Source: Polynucleobacter sp. MWH-UH2A (GTDB taxonomy: Bacteria; Pseudomonadota; Gammaproteobacteria; Burkholderiales; Burkholderiaceae). Taken from it: a DNA stretch of 64,000 nucleotides. Made by a program: the position numbers and the translations under genes. The stretch is from the NCBI RefSeq assembly GCF_018687195.1, contig NZ_CP061321.1, positions 558,001 through 622,000 of the forward strand. The letters run 5' to 3'. The notes under the pieces were generated by a model, which was not told the origin of the DNA, did not search any database, and saw only the letters and a list, made by a program, of their open reading frames with translations. Shown one piece after another: positions 17,647-25,917 of this stretch; positions within the stretch are counted from its first letter, which is position 1; every line of letters begins with the position of its first letter.

Positions 17647-19227
17647 ATGCCAACAGTAAGTCAAATTCGGATGCAAGCATCAGCTAATAGCGTAAATAAC
17701 GCTACGGCGAAGCCTGGCTCTACGCCTGGCAGCTCTGCTACGCCCGGTGGCTTTGAGGCTTTCTTGGCCGCGCTTGACCAAAGTCAGATGGCTCGTTTAG
17801 GCGCTAGAAGCGATTCTGATCGATTAAGCAACCAAAATGCCTCAGCATTGGGATCAAAAGGGCAAAATTTGCCTCTTTCAGCTCAGAATGCTTCTGATAC
17901 TGCAAAAAATTCCGACCCATTGCAGCTTTTGATGGCTCAACTAGCAGCGCAAACCTTAGCGGCTCAAAACGCGGCAGTGCAAGCATCTAGTTCGACAAAC
18001 CTAACTTCGCTAGGTGCTACGTCAAATCAGTCGATGAGTGTTGAGGCGTTGATGGCTAGTCTGAATACGCAGTCCAATGGTTCAAACCAGGATTTAATGG
18101 CGCTAATGGGTCAGCAAATTGATTCTAAACAGGCAGCTCTCATCAGCCAGGCGTTAACAAAGGCAATGAAAGCTAGCGGTCAATCTCCAGATGCCATGAT
18201 GCAAAGCCAGGTCGCTGCTTTGTTACAGTCTTTGCAAAGTGGTGGTCCGCAAACTCAGGCGAACAGTCAAACTCCTGCGCAGATCGCAAGTGCGATCCAG
18301 GCTTTTGCTCAGAAAAATGGCATCAGTCTTCCACCTGAGCTCCAGACGCAATTAACAAACCTGATCAACCAGGGTAATGATCAGTCCTCAGGTATTAAAT
18401 TACTTGGCGTACAAACGGACGCCACCCTTCAGGCTGGAGCAGTTGATCCTACCAAGGCAACAACAATCCAGAATCTAACTGAGGGTAAGCAAGCTCAGGT
18501 AATGACTAGTGCCACAGATAAGTTGCCAAAAGGCAAAACTGTTGACGGCCCACTTTCATTTAATGCAGTTGGCGACAAGAATCACGGATCCAAGGCCGGC
18601 TCTTTAATTGATGACGCTGTATCGGCCTTATCTAAAGATGAAGGCGAAAACGCTAAGTCTGGCCAAGTTGATCAATTGACTACTCAAAATCCCAAGGATC
18701 AGTCAGATTTAAACGCTTTAAATGCCACAAATAACGGTGGCCTTGCAAGGTTGGACGGTCATTCAGTTGCAGCTCAGAAAATGGAGCTAAAAGCCTCCGA
18801 AGTCTCTTTGGCAGCAGGTCCATTGCATTCTGAAGTATTGAGCGCTGCTAAATCAGGCGGCGGCAGAATCATGCTGGAGTTGACCCCTCCTGAGCAGGGC
18901 ACTATTCGCATTGATTTGAGGATTAATTCTGCTGGACAGGCTCACTTAATTGTTGAGGGCGCTAGTGATGCAACCAAGTCTCGCCTGGATCAAGGTGGTC
19001 AAAACCTCAAGAATGAATTTGCTCAAATGGGACTCAATTTGTCCTTGGATTTAAGGCAGGGCGGACAATCGCAGCAAATGCGTGATCAAGCCTCTTTTGG
19101 TGGACGCCAGCCTGGCCATAACAACATTTCTTCTAATAACCAAGGTTTGAGCCCTTCAACCTCACTCAATTCTATCGGTTCAGGTGATAATAGGGGTAAT
19201 AGCAGTGCAGTTCACCTGTATGCTTGA
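17647..19227 (+). CDS. fliK: flagellar hook-length control protein FliK
   Basis: 526 aa secreted molecular ruler. It has a long Gln/Ser/Asn/Ala-rich N-terminal region and the conserved C-terminal switch domain from about residue 395 (RIMLELTPPEQGTIRIDLRI, then GQAHLIVEGASDATKSRLD), in which LxPxxLGxIxIxL is here LTPPEQGTIRIDL. A Gln/Gly/Asn-rich tail follows. It interacts with FlhB to stop hook growth. A GGATTAG-like site precedes fliL; fliK itself has GGAGAGGC before ATG. The coding region contains one copy of GGCAAAATTTGCC at 17861-17873. Confidence 0.93.
   Translation: MPTVSQIRMQASANSVNNATAKPGSTPGSSATPGGFEAFLAALDQSQMARLGARSDSDRLSNQNASALGSKGQNLPLSAQNASDTAKNSDPLQLLMAQLAAQTLAAQNAAVQASSSTNLTSLGATSNQSMSVEALMASLNTQSNGSNQDLMALMGQQIDSKQAALISQALTKAMKASGQSPDAMMQSQVAALLQSLQSGGPQTQANSQTPAQIASAIQAFAQKNGISLPPELQTQLTNLINQGNDQSSGIKLLGVQTDATLQAGAVDPTKATTIQNLTEGKQAQVMTSATDKLPKGKTVDGPLSFNAVGDKNHGSKAGSLIDDAVSALSKDEGENAKSGQVDQLTTQNPKDQSDLNALNATNNGGLARLDGHSVAAQKMELKASEVSLAAGPLHSEVLSAAKSGGGRIMLELTPPEQGTIRIDLRINSAGQAHLIVEGASDATKSRLDQGGQNLKNEFAQMGLNLSLDLRQGGQSQQMRDQASFGGRQPGHNNISSNNQGLSPSTSLNSIGSGDNRGNSSAVHLYA
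17861..17873 (+). promoter_or_regulatory. GGCAAAATTTGCC copy inside fliK
   Basis: Identical over 13 bp to the intergenic elements at 25701 and 11808 (minus). It sits in fliK coding sequence (KGQNLPL), so it may be coincidental. The right flank GCCTCTTT also resembles the plus-strand flank of the 11808 copy. Confidence 0.2.
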
Positions 19228-19252
19228 TATTATTGAGTAAAGAGGATTAGTA

Positions 19253-20005
19253 ATGGCTGATGAAGAGCGCGTTGAACCGACCTTAGATCCAAACGCAGCT
19301 GCCCCACAGGCAGCTGTTGCTGTTCCTGCAGGCGGTCATGATTCTGAAGAAGAGGCGCCAAAGCCAAAAGGCAAAGGAAAGCTGCTCCTGATTATCGCTT
19401 TAGTGGTTGTGATTGCTGGTGGTGTTGGTGGCTACATGTACATGCAGCACTCTGCGGCGGAAAAGCATCGTCTAGAAGAAGAAGCTAAGCGCCCGGAAAA
19501 TATTCTCAAAAAACAATTGATGGAGCGCAAAGAAAATGCGCCTCCGATTTATATTCCGTTAGAAGAGATGGTGGTGAATTTGCCTGGCCGTGGTGGCGAG
19601 CACTATTTGCAAACCAAAATTGTTTTGCGCACAAACGATTCTTCAACTGAAGGCAAGATTAAGAATTTCATGCCGGTTATTCGCGACAAGATCATTACTG
19701 TTTTATCCTCTCGCCAAATGCAAGAATTGGCCACAGTGGAAGGCAAGGTCATGATGGCTCGTGAAATTGCTTTGGTAATTAATTCGATCATCGCGCCACA
19801 GCTCACCGCAATTTACGTATTGCAGCAACAGCCTGGTACTGCCGATATGCAAAATTTAGAGCGTATTGGTGCTGTGCCTAAAGAGACCTCATCGGGCCAA
19901 AAGATTACCGGTGAAGCAGCTAGGGCAGCCGCAGAGTTCTGGAATGTAACTGAAATGGATTTGCCGGTACAGGCAGTGTTATTTAGTTCTTTTGTGATGC
20001 AGTAA
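19253..20005 (+). CDS. fliL: flagellar basal body-associated protein FliL
   Basis: 250 aa, longer than the roughly 155-180 aa of many FliL proteins, with an extended Ala/Pro/acidic N-terminal tail (1-40), one membrane helix (about 44-62) and a periplasmic domain (YIPLEEMVVNLPGRGGEHYL). FliL surrounds the stator and supports torque. A segment at about 195-225 (GTADMQNLERIGAVPKETSS) looks like an insertion before the conserved C-terminus VQAVLFSSFVMQ. Located between fliK and fliM as usual. Confidence 0.93.
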   Translation: MADEERVEPTLDPNAAAPQAAVAVPAGGHDSEEEAPKPKGKGKLLLIIALVVVIAGGVGGYMYMQHSAAEKHRLEEEAKRPENILKKQLMERKENAPPIYIPLEEMVVNLPGRGGEHYLQTKIVLRTNDSSTEGKIKNFMPVIRDKIITVLSSRQMQELATVEGKVMMAREIALVINSIIAPQLTAIYVLQQQPGTADMQNLERIGAVPKETSSGQKITGEAARAAAEFWNVTEMDLPVQAVLFSSFVMQ

Positions 20006-20037
20006 TCAACCACTTTAGAAAGTCCATTTAGGAAATC

Positions 20038-21141
20038 ATGGCGGCAGAGGAAATAAATGTCGAGATGAATATTGACGCTGAAGATCAGCGTGCAATGTTT
20101 GACAAATCGAAGATTATTGCTCGGCGCCGCATGCCGACTTTGGAGCTTATTCATGAGCGCTTTAGCCGTGCGGTTCGCTTAACACTTTTTAATATGATTC
20201 GCGCGCCCATCGAGGTGCAAATGCATCTTCCAATTGTGAAGAGCTATCAAAAGTTTGTGGATGAATTCCCTGAGCGTACCAACATTAATATTGTTGGTAT
20301 TCGTCCATTACGGGGTGTGGGTTGCTGGATTGTTGACCCTGGCGTTGTTTACATTGCAATTGATAATATGTTTGGCGGGGAAGGGCGTTTGGCCCCCCGT
20401 TTAAATTTGCGTGAATATACCGCTACAGAGCTACGAATCATTCGTCGCTTGGTTGATGCCTTTTTGAATGAGTATGAAAAGGCCTGGAAGTCTGTATATG
20501 AAATCAAATTTGACTTCATGCGCCAAGAAACAAACTTTGGTTTTGCAAAAATTACTTCTCCTGGCGAGATGGTTCTGCATTCCAAATTCACTATTGAGAT
20601 TAATGGTCGCCCTGGTGATATCGATCTTTGTATTCCGTTTTGGGTGCTAGAGCCAGTTAAAAGTATTCTGTATAACAATATGCAAGGTTTTGCGACTGAG
20701 CCAGACCAGCATTGGACCGATCTCCTTAATGATCAAGTTCATGAAGCCCCAGTTACCGCCGTGGCTGTTCTTGCTCGCAAACAAATGCTTTTAAGAGAAG
20801 TTACTTCTTTGTCAGTTGGCGACATTATTCCGATTGAAATTAATGATCCAGTGACCGTATACGTTGACGGCTTGCCCGTCATCAAAGGGCAATATGGCAC
20901 AAAAGATGGTCGTTACTCGGTAAAAGTGGGTACTATTCAACATCCCGCGGAGTTCCTAAAGAGCCCGCTTGAGAGCGCTCGTTTGGGCCCTAGCATGATG
21001 CGTAGCGCAGAAAAAGGGGAGCTTTACGAGCAATTGCCTGAAGGCGCCCAAAGTCATCCAGAAAATCTAGCGCCTGCGAGCTCTGGAGATACAATTAGCA
21101 CCATAGCGGATGGCTTGGTGCCAGACGGCCCTAACGCATAA
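20038..21141 (+). CDS. fliM: flagellar motor switch protein FliM, without N-terminal CheY-binding motif
   Basis: 367 aa C-ring protein. The middle CheC-like domain is clear (RFSRAVRLTLFNMIRAPIEV, YIAIDNMFGGEGR with the GG motif) and the C-terminal SpoA domain binds FliN (LSVGDIIPIEINDPVTVYVDG). The N-terminus is MAAEEINVEMNIDAEDQRAM; the family's CheY-P docking sequence (LSQxEIDALL) is absent, and a stop codon 9-7 bp upstream (20029-20031) excludes a longer start in this frame. A C-terminal extension of about 45 residues follows the SpoA domain. Starts 32 bp after fliL, with TAGGAAATC before the ATG. Confidence 0.96.
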   Translation: MAAEEINVEMNIDAEDQRAMFDKSKIIARRRMPTLELIHERFSRAVRLTLFNMIRAPIEVQMHLPIVKSYQKFVDEFPERTNINIVGIRPLRGVGCWIVDPGVVYIAIDNMFGGEGRLAPRLNLREYTATELRIIRRLVDAFLNEYEKAWKSVYEIKFDFMRQETNFGFAKITSPGEMVLHSKFTIEINGRPGDIDLCIPFWVLEPVKSILYNNMQGFATEPDQHWTDLLNDQVHEAPVTAVAVLARKQMLLREVTSLSVGDIIPIEINDPVTVYVDGLPVIKGQYGTKDGRYSVKVGTIQHPAEFLKSPLESARLGPSMMRSAEKGELYEQLPEGAQSHPENLAPASSGDTISTIADGLVPDGPNA

Positions 21142-21166
21142 AAAGGCGAAGAACAAAAGGATCACC

Positions 21167-21544
21167 ATGGCTGAAAATGACAACGATTTAGCGAAATCGC
21201 TTACCAGCACAGACGTGTCCGGTTCATTACGTAAAGCCACTTTTAATACGTTGGAAGACGGCGCCAAGGCAGGTGCTGATTTCAATGAAATTGATTTGGT
21301 TATGGATGTACCGGTTCAGGTGACTGTTGAGTTAGGTCGTGCCAAGATGCAAATCCGTAATCTACTCAATCTCACATACGGCTCTGTTATTGAGCTTGAT
21401 ATCTTGGCAGGCGAGCCTCTAGAAGTTGTTGTGAATGGTTGTTTGGTGGCTCAGGGTGAGGTGGTGATTGTGAATGATCGCTACGGTATTCGTTTGACTG
21501 ATATCGTCACCCCTGCAGAACGACTTCGCAAAATCAACCGCTAA
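21167..21544 (+). CDS. fliN: flagellar motor switch protein FliN
   Basis: 125 aa. The C-terminal SpoA domain is unmistakable: VMDVPVQVTVELGRAKMQIR, GSVIELDILAGEPLEVVVNG and VVIVNDRYGIRLTDIVTPAE. FliN forms the bottom of the C ring with FliM. The ATG at 21167 is chosen because it has an AAAAGG ribosome site 7-12 bp upstream and a FliN-like N-terminus; a longer in-frame start at 21110 lies inside fliM and would add 19 unlikely residues. Confidence 0.96.
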   Translation: MAENDNDLAKSLTSTDVSGSLRKATFNTLEDGAKAGADFNEIDLVMDVPVQVTVELGRAKMQIRNLLNLTYGSVIELDILAGEPLEVVVNGCLVAQGEVVIVNDRYGIRLTDIVTPAERLRKINR

Positions 21545-21549
21545 TCGGC

Positions 21550-21888
21550 ATGGGCTCCTCGGTGGGAGGTATGTTGCTCTTTTCATTTATTTGGCTTGCG
21601 CTTGCCGCAGCGCTCATTTGGGTTGTGGCTTACTTGGTGAAGCGCGACACAGCAATGCGCGCCAGCAATCCTCATGTGAAGATTTTGGCGCAACAAGCCT
21701 TAGGCCCAAGGGAGCGTGTCGTTGTGCTCAATGTATTAAACCGAATTTTGGTGGTTGGCCATACGCCATCGCAAATTTCTCTCATTACTGAATTAGAGCC
21801 TGAAGATGTGGCTAACCTAAAACCACAAACTACGAGTGCCGATTTTGCAAATAATCTGCGACAGTTTGTAAAAAGGAAATTAGGTTGA
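21550..21888 (+). CDS. fliO: flagellar biosynthetic protein FliO
   Basis: 112 aa with one N-terminal membrane helix (about 7-28) and a basic cytoplasmic part containing VKILAQQALGPRERVVVLNV and RILVVGHTPSQISLI, the conserved FliO pattern. FliO helps assemble the FliP ring of the export gate. Starts 5 bp after fliN and overlaps fliP by 4 bp. Confidence 0.92.
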   Translation: MGSSVGGMLLFSFIWLALAAALIWVVAYLVKRDTAMRASNPHVKILAQQALGPRERVVVLNVLNRILVVGHTPSQISLITELEPEDVANLKPQTTSADFANNLRQFVKRKLG

Positions 21889-22631
21889 AGCGCAAAATAT
21901 TCTGGTGGTCACTTGCAATCACAGCCCTTCTTGGGCTGTTTCCTTTATTTGCATGGAGTCAAACCCTGCCTTTGGTCACTGCTAAGCAGGGTGGGGGTGG
22001 CACCATCTATGCCGTGCCGGTCGAAACGGTTTTAGCCTTAACCGCATTAAGTTTCTTGCCGGCAGCATTGGTTTTGATGACTAGTTTCACGCGCATTCTG
22101 ATTGTCTTCTCTTTGCTGCGTCAGGCTCTGGGACTAACGACAATGCCGCCAAATATTGTATTGATTGGACTTTCATTCTTTTTAACCTTGTTCATCATGA
22201 ACCCGGTATTTGATTCTATTTATAAGAATGCATACCAGCCGTATTCAGCTGGAAAGATGGGTTTTCCTCAGGCGGTAGAAGTGGGCGCTAAACCCTTAAA
22301 AGAATTCATGCTCAAGCAAACACGCCGTGATGATTTAAATTTATTTGCCAAGCTTTACGGAAAAGAAATTGAGGCGCGTGAGGATGTGCCTTTCACAGTT
22401 CTCATACCTGCTTTCGCTATCTCAGAAATTAAAACGGGATTTTTAATCGGCTTTGTAATTTACTTACCATTTTTGGTAATTGATTTTGCGGTTGCAAGTA
22501 TTCTCACTTCGCTTGGTATGGTGATGGTCTCTCCGATGATGTTCTCTTTGCCGCTTAAGTTGATTGTTTTTGCTTTGGCTGACGGCTGGGCTCTGCTGTC
22601 AACTTCTTTAGTGCAAAGTTATATTAATTAA
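21885..22631 (+). CDS. fliP: flagellar export gate protein FliP
   Basis: 248 aa with a cleavable-type signal peptide (residues 1-26) and the conserved membrane blocks LTALSFLPAALVLMTSFTRI, LRQALGLTTMPPNIVLIGLS and FVIYLPFLVIDFAVASILTS plus GMVMVSPMMFSLPLKLIVF. FliP forms the core export pore with FliQ and FliR. The start is TTG at 21885 overlapping the fliO stop (TTGA). Confidence 0.97.
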   Translation: MKRKIFWWSLAITALLGLFPLFAWSQTLPLVTAKQGGGGTIYAVPVETVLALTALSFLPAALVLMTSFTRILIVFSLLRQALGLTTMPPNIVLIGLSFFLTLFIMNPVFDSIYKNAYQPYSAGKMGFPQAVEVGAKPLKEFMLKQTRRDDLNLFAKLYGKEIEAREDVPFTVLIPAFAISEIKTGFLIGFVIYLPFLVIDFAVASILTSLGMVMVSPMMFSLPLKLIVFALADGWALLSTSLVQSYIN

Positions 22632-22636
22632 GCATT

Positions 22637-22906
22637 ATGGAAAGCGGAGTCATCATCGATTTGGTGTATCAGGCTCTACGCATGGCGGCAGTATTAGCGG
22701 GTCCGATACTGATGGCACTTTTGGTAGTGGGTTTGATTATCGGTATTTTGCAGGCTGCTACTTCCGTGAATGAGTCCACAGTTGCTTTCGTTCCAAAACT
22801 AATTGTTTTTGGCGTTGTCATTTTGCTTATTGGTCCGGTGAGTCTATCGCTATTCACGGACTATATAAAAGAGCTCTTTGCCCGCATCCCGGGTTTGGTA
22901 AATTAA
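22637..22906 (+). CDS. fliQ: flagellar export gate protein FliQ
   Basis: 89 aa with two membrane helices and the family sequence ALRMAAVLAGPILMALLVVG, QAATSVNESTVAFVPKLIV. Normal size and position, 5 bp after fliP. Confidence 0.97.
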   Translation: MESGVIIDLVYQALRMAAVLAGPILMALLVVGLIIGILQAATSVNESTVAFVPKLIVFGVVILLIGPVSLSLFTDYIKELFARIPGLVN

Positions 22907-22909
22907 ATT

Positions 22910-23692
22910 ATGCTGACCATCACGGGTCTGCAAATTGAGCAGTACATGGCAATTTTTATGTTTGCCTCATTGCGGGTGTTTGGTATTTTTTTAACTACCC
23001 CCATGTTTGCTTTTAGATCATTGCCAATGCAATTTCGATTATTGATTGCATTGTCATTTGCGTTTTACGTAATGCCTTTGGTTGGCGGCGAGCAAATACC
23101 CAGTCCAGGTAGTATCACTTTTTTTGCATCGATAATCGAATTGGCGATTGGTGCGTTTATTGGTTTTGTGATTCGTATTGGTTTTATGGTGGTTGATATC
23201 GCCGCCGAGGTATTGTCATTTCAGGCGGGCTTTAGCTTTGCTTCTACTTACTTTCGCGACCCCACTCTCGATTCAGGTTTAGTTGGACAGTTTTTAGGTT
23301 TGATTGTGATAGCCCTGGCGTTCGCTTTAAATATTCACCTGATATTGATTGACATTGTTTTGCATAGTTTTAAAACAATCCCTGTGGGAGTGTGGCCAGA
23401 TGCTTGGTCGTCGAAAGGGGTGGTAGATTTGGTATCGGCTTCATTCCGATTGGGCCTGATTCTATCTATGCCCATTCTTTTGGTTTACATGATGTTTAAT
23501 TTAACCCAAGCATTTTTGGGAAGGACGAGTCCGCAAATGAATTTGTTCTCCGTGGGCTTTGCTGTTAGCATTCCTTTAGCATTCTTGGTTATTTTTATGA
23601 TTCTTCCAGATTTACAAATTGTGTTGGAGCGATCCCTTGAAAACCCCATGCAACTTATTCGCCAAGGCGTAGAGACTCCTTATGCAAAATAA
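22910..23692 (+). CDS. fliR: flagellar export gate protein FliR
   Basis: 260 aa with about six membrane helices. RVFGIFLTTPMFAFRSLPMQ, LAIGAFIGFVIRIGFMVVDI and FSFASTYFRDPTLDSGLVGQ are FliR blocks. It completes the FliPQR gate. Starts 3 bp after fliQ. Its last 11 bp overlap the next gene, so the downstream secreted protein is likely translated from the same transcript. Confidence 0.96.
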   Translation: MLTITGLQIEQYMAIFMFASLRVFGIFLTTPMFAFRSLPMQFRLLIALSFAFYVMPLVGGEQIPSPGSITFFASIIELAIGAFIGFVIRIGFMVVDIAAEVLSFQAGFSFASTYFRDPTLDSGLVGQFLGLIVIALAFALNIHLILIDIVLHSFKTIPVGVWPDAWSSKGVVDLVSASFRLGLILSMPILLVYMMFNLTQAFLGRTSPQMNLFSVGFAVSIPLAFLVIFMILPDLQIVLERSLENPMQLIRQGVETPYAK

Positions 23693-24464
23693 ATTCTTTT
23701 CTCACCTACTTGTTGCAAGCTTTTTTTTAACTGCGGCCTGTATTGGCAATCTGGTGAATGCCCAGGTAAATTCAGAGGTGCCACTCAATGGCTCTGTAGA
23801 AGAGGGGCTCACTGTCGCGCAAAAGGATAAGTTGAATCAAAATTCATTGGATCAGGCTCCTACAGGCCCCGTGGACTGTGAAGTGAAGTACCCATTCCCC
23901 GCTTCTACCTCCAATAATCCTTATGCTGATAACGGTGGAGACATCTGCAAAAAATTGCAAATTCGTGGAAAAAGAATGATTTGCGAAATCAATTCTTTGG
24001 TTGCCGATAAGTCCTCTGGCGGAAGCACTACCGGATCGAAAATTGAGCTTGCTGCTTGGGCTAGATGCAATGCTGCTGTAGCCAATATTTTGGTTGACGG
24101 CTATTACATGGCTGCTAGTGAAATTGAGCGTCGTTTGCAAATTTGTAGCTCCAATTTTTATGCCGATCCAGGAAGAATGCCTAAGCAAGGCTGGTACCAG
24201 CGTTTTCTGAGATGGGCTACCAGCAATGACTTGACTCCACCTCCCTCAGATGAGGCATTGGAGGTGGCGCTGAAGCAGTCCACCCCGCTGGAGAGTAAGC
24301 AGGAAACTGCGGGACTCATGAAATGTGAGTGGATGTTTTCTCGAAGCAGTTCGCCAGTAATTGATGTATTGCCTGGAGGTAGCGCGGCGAATGGTAGTCC
24401 GGCACCTGTTTCAACTCCCGTGAAAAAAACTACCCCTAAGAAGCCCGCAAATAAACAGCCCTAA
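23682..24464 (+). CDS. Cys-rich secreted hypothetical protein overlapping fliR
   Basis: 260 aa with an N-terminal signal peptide (about 1-28, ending NLVNAQ). The mature part has six or so cysteines (CEVKYPF, DICKKLQIRGKRMICEIN, ARCNAAV, LQICSSN, LMKCEWMF) that could form periplasmic disulfides, and a Pro/Lys-rich tail (VKKTTPKKPANK). No family is recognised. Its 11-bp overlap with fliR puts it at the end of the fliF-R operon, so a role in the flagellum or its envelope passage is possible but unproven. Confidence 0.85.
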   Translation: MQNKFFSHLLVASFFLTAACIGNLVNAQVNSEVPLNGSVEEGLTVAQKDKLNQNSLDQAPTGPVDCEVKYPFPASTSNNPYADNGGDICKKLQIRGKRMICEINSLVADKSSGGSTTGSKIELAAWARCNAAVANILVDGYYMAASEIERRLQICSSNFYADPGRMPKQGWYQRFLRWATSNDLTPPPSDEALEVALKQSTPLESKQETAGLMKCEWMFSRSSSPVIDVLPGGSAANGSPAPVSTPVKKTTPKKPANKQP

Positions 24465-24568
24465 GCGTTGAATTGAAGCAATCGCCTTGAGTCAGCTGAA
24501 AAATCGGCTTAAGCATTGATTTATATGGCAATATAAACACTATTTATACAAAAGCCGTTAGCGAACCT

Positions 24569-25651
24569 ATGAAAACAAATAATCTATCCCCACGCGTTAT
24601 TGTCTCAATTGGCGCCTTATTAAGTATGCTGGTTGCGGTTAATGCCCTCGCGAACGACTCGCATGATGCCCCTGCAGCCGCTTCAGCTGCAACTGCCGCT
24701 ACGCCGGCAGCCACCAAGGCAAAGGCTGCGGTGCCCGCTGCTTCTGGCGATGACCAGATGAGCAAAGCATTGTTTGACAAGATCAGCAAGGGCTCGGGTG
24801 ATATCGTTATACGAACTGGTGATTTGCCTGCAGGAGCTGCCCCTAGCGAGTCAAAGGCAGCCGATAAGCCTAAAGTCACTAAAGTGGTTGCAAAGCCTGC
24901 CGAAAAAGATGCGCATGATGTGCATTGGTCTTATGTAGATGGTCCTGGTGGCCCTGAAAATTGGGGTAATTTGAGTAAAGCTAATTTGGCATGCTCAACA
25001 GGTAAAACGCAGTCCCCAATCAATATCAACGTGGATAGAGCGGTTAAGGCAGAATTGCCTCCATTGGAATTCCTCTACAGACCATCTCCGTTATCCATTG
25101 TTGATAACGGCCATACCGTGATGGTGAATTATGGCGAAGGTAGTAATTTATTGGTTGACGGTCGCCAATACCGTCTGGTTCAGTTCCACTTTCACAAGCC
25201 CAGCGAAGAGGCGATTAACGGTGAGCGCACCGATATGGTGGTGCACTTAGTGCATCAGCATTACGACGGTAGCTTGGCAGTAGTGGGTGTTTTGATGAAC
25301 ACCAAAAAGCTGGGTTCGAGCAAAAAATCCTGGTTTGGGGATGAAGCGGGCAAGGATAACCCAATGATTCAGACTCTTTGGAACAATGTTCCCTTGGTGA
25401 AGGGCAGGACTGAGACCCCCGGGGTGATGATCGATGTGAACCAGTTATTGCCAACCGATAGAAGCTATTTCACATACATGGGATCCCTAACAACCCCTCC
25501 ATGTAGCGAAAACGTACTTTGGTTCGTGATGAAGAACCCAATCTATGTCAGCGAGGAGCAAGTTAAGAACTTTGATCGGATCTATCCGATGAATGCGCGT
25601 CCTTTGCAGCCCAAGGGTGATCGTTTGATCAAGGAAACCAAAGGTAGTTAA
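24569..25651 (+). CDS. periplasmic alpha-class carbonic anhydrase
   Basis: 360 aa: signal peptide (1-29), an Ala/Lys-rich linker (about 30-115), then a full alpha-carbonic anhydrase domain starting HWSYVDGPGGPENW. Zinc ligands are His207 and His209 in VQFHFHKPSEE and His226 in VVHLVHQ; SLTTPPCSENVLWFVM is the conserved C-terminal block. It should interconvert CO2 and bicarbonate in the periplasm. It stands alone between the fli and flg operons, with its own 104-bp upstream gap and a strong terminator 74 bp after its stop. The long linker is unusual compared with the common 240-250 aa enzymes. Confidence 0.95.
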   Translation: MKTNNLSPRVIVSIGALLSMLVAVNALANDSHDAPAAASAATAATPAATKAKAAVPAASGDDQMSKALFDKISKGSGDIVIRTGDLPAGAAPSESKAADKPKVTKVVAKPAEKDAHDVHWSYVDGPGGPENWGNLSKANLACSTGKTQSPININVDRAVKAELPPLEFLYRPSPLSIVDNGHTVMVNYGEGSNLLVDGRQYRLVQFHFHKPSEEAINGERTDMVVHLVHQHYDGSLAVVGVLMNTKKLGSSKKSWFGDEAGKDNPMIQTLWNNVPLVKGRTETPGVMIDVNQLLPTDRSYFTYMGSLTTPPCSENVLWFVMKNPIYVSEEQVKNFDRIYPMNARPLQPKGDRLIKETKGS

Positions 25652-25700
25652 TAAATAATTTCTAGTGGCGCCATTTTGACAGGGCTTAACCTGTAAAAAC

Positions 25701-25717
25701 GGCAAAATTTGCCACCC
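25701..25717 (+). promoter_or_regulatory. GGCAAAATTTGCC near-palindrome upstream of flgB
   Basis: GGCAAAATTTGCCACCC, identical over 17 bp to the kinase/fliF intergenic copy. Its centre lies about 148 bp upstream of the -12 element of the flgB sigma-54 promoter, a typical distance for an NtrC-type enhancer site. Candidate binding site of the response regulator at 9083-10615; inferred. Confidence 0.5.
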
Positions 25718-25724
25718 TGCCTTC

Positions 25725-25749
25725 AAAAGCCCTGAGTCCAGGGCTTTTT
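25725..25749. terminator. intrinsic terminator after carbonic anhydrase
   Basis: Perfect 10-bp stem AAAAGCCCTG / CAGGGCTTTT with loop AGTC, followed by one more T; A-rich on one side and T-rich on the other, so potentially bidirectional. It isolates the carbonic anhydrase transcript from the flg operon. Confidence 0.85.
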
Positions 25750-25841
25750 GACTATTTAAGCCCTGATTTTCACATTTGGGCTACAGAGCGAGCAAACCTT
25801 GATGGGTTAGCGTCTACTTATATCTCTAATATTGGCAATTC

Positions 25842-25857
25842 TGGCACGGTCTTTGCA
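25842..25857 (+). promoter_or_regulatory. sigma-54 promoter of the flgB operon
   Basis: TGGCACGGTCTTTGCA matches the sigma-54 consensus TGGCACG-N4-TTGCW at every defined position, with the correct GG-N10-GC spacing. It lies 60 bp upstream of the flgB ATG. Presumably activated by the NtrC-type regulator encoded at 9083. Confidence 0.93.
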
Positions 25858-25917
25858 TATTCATACTTGAGGACTTTCCCCTCAGGTTTTTTCGTCCCCG
25901 AATAGGGAGGAGATTTG

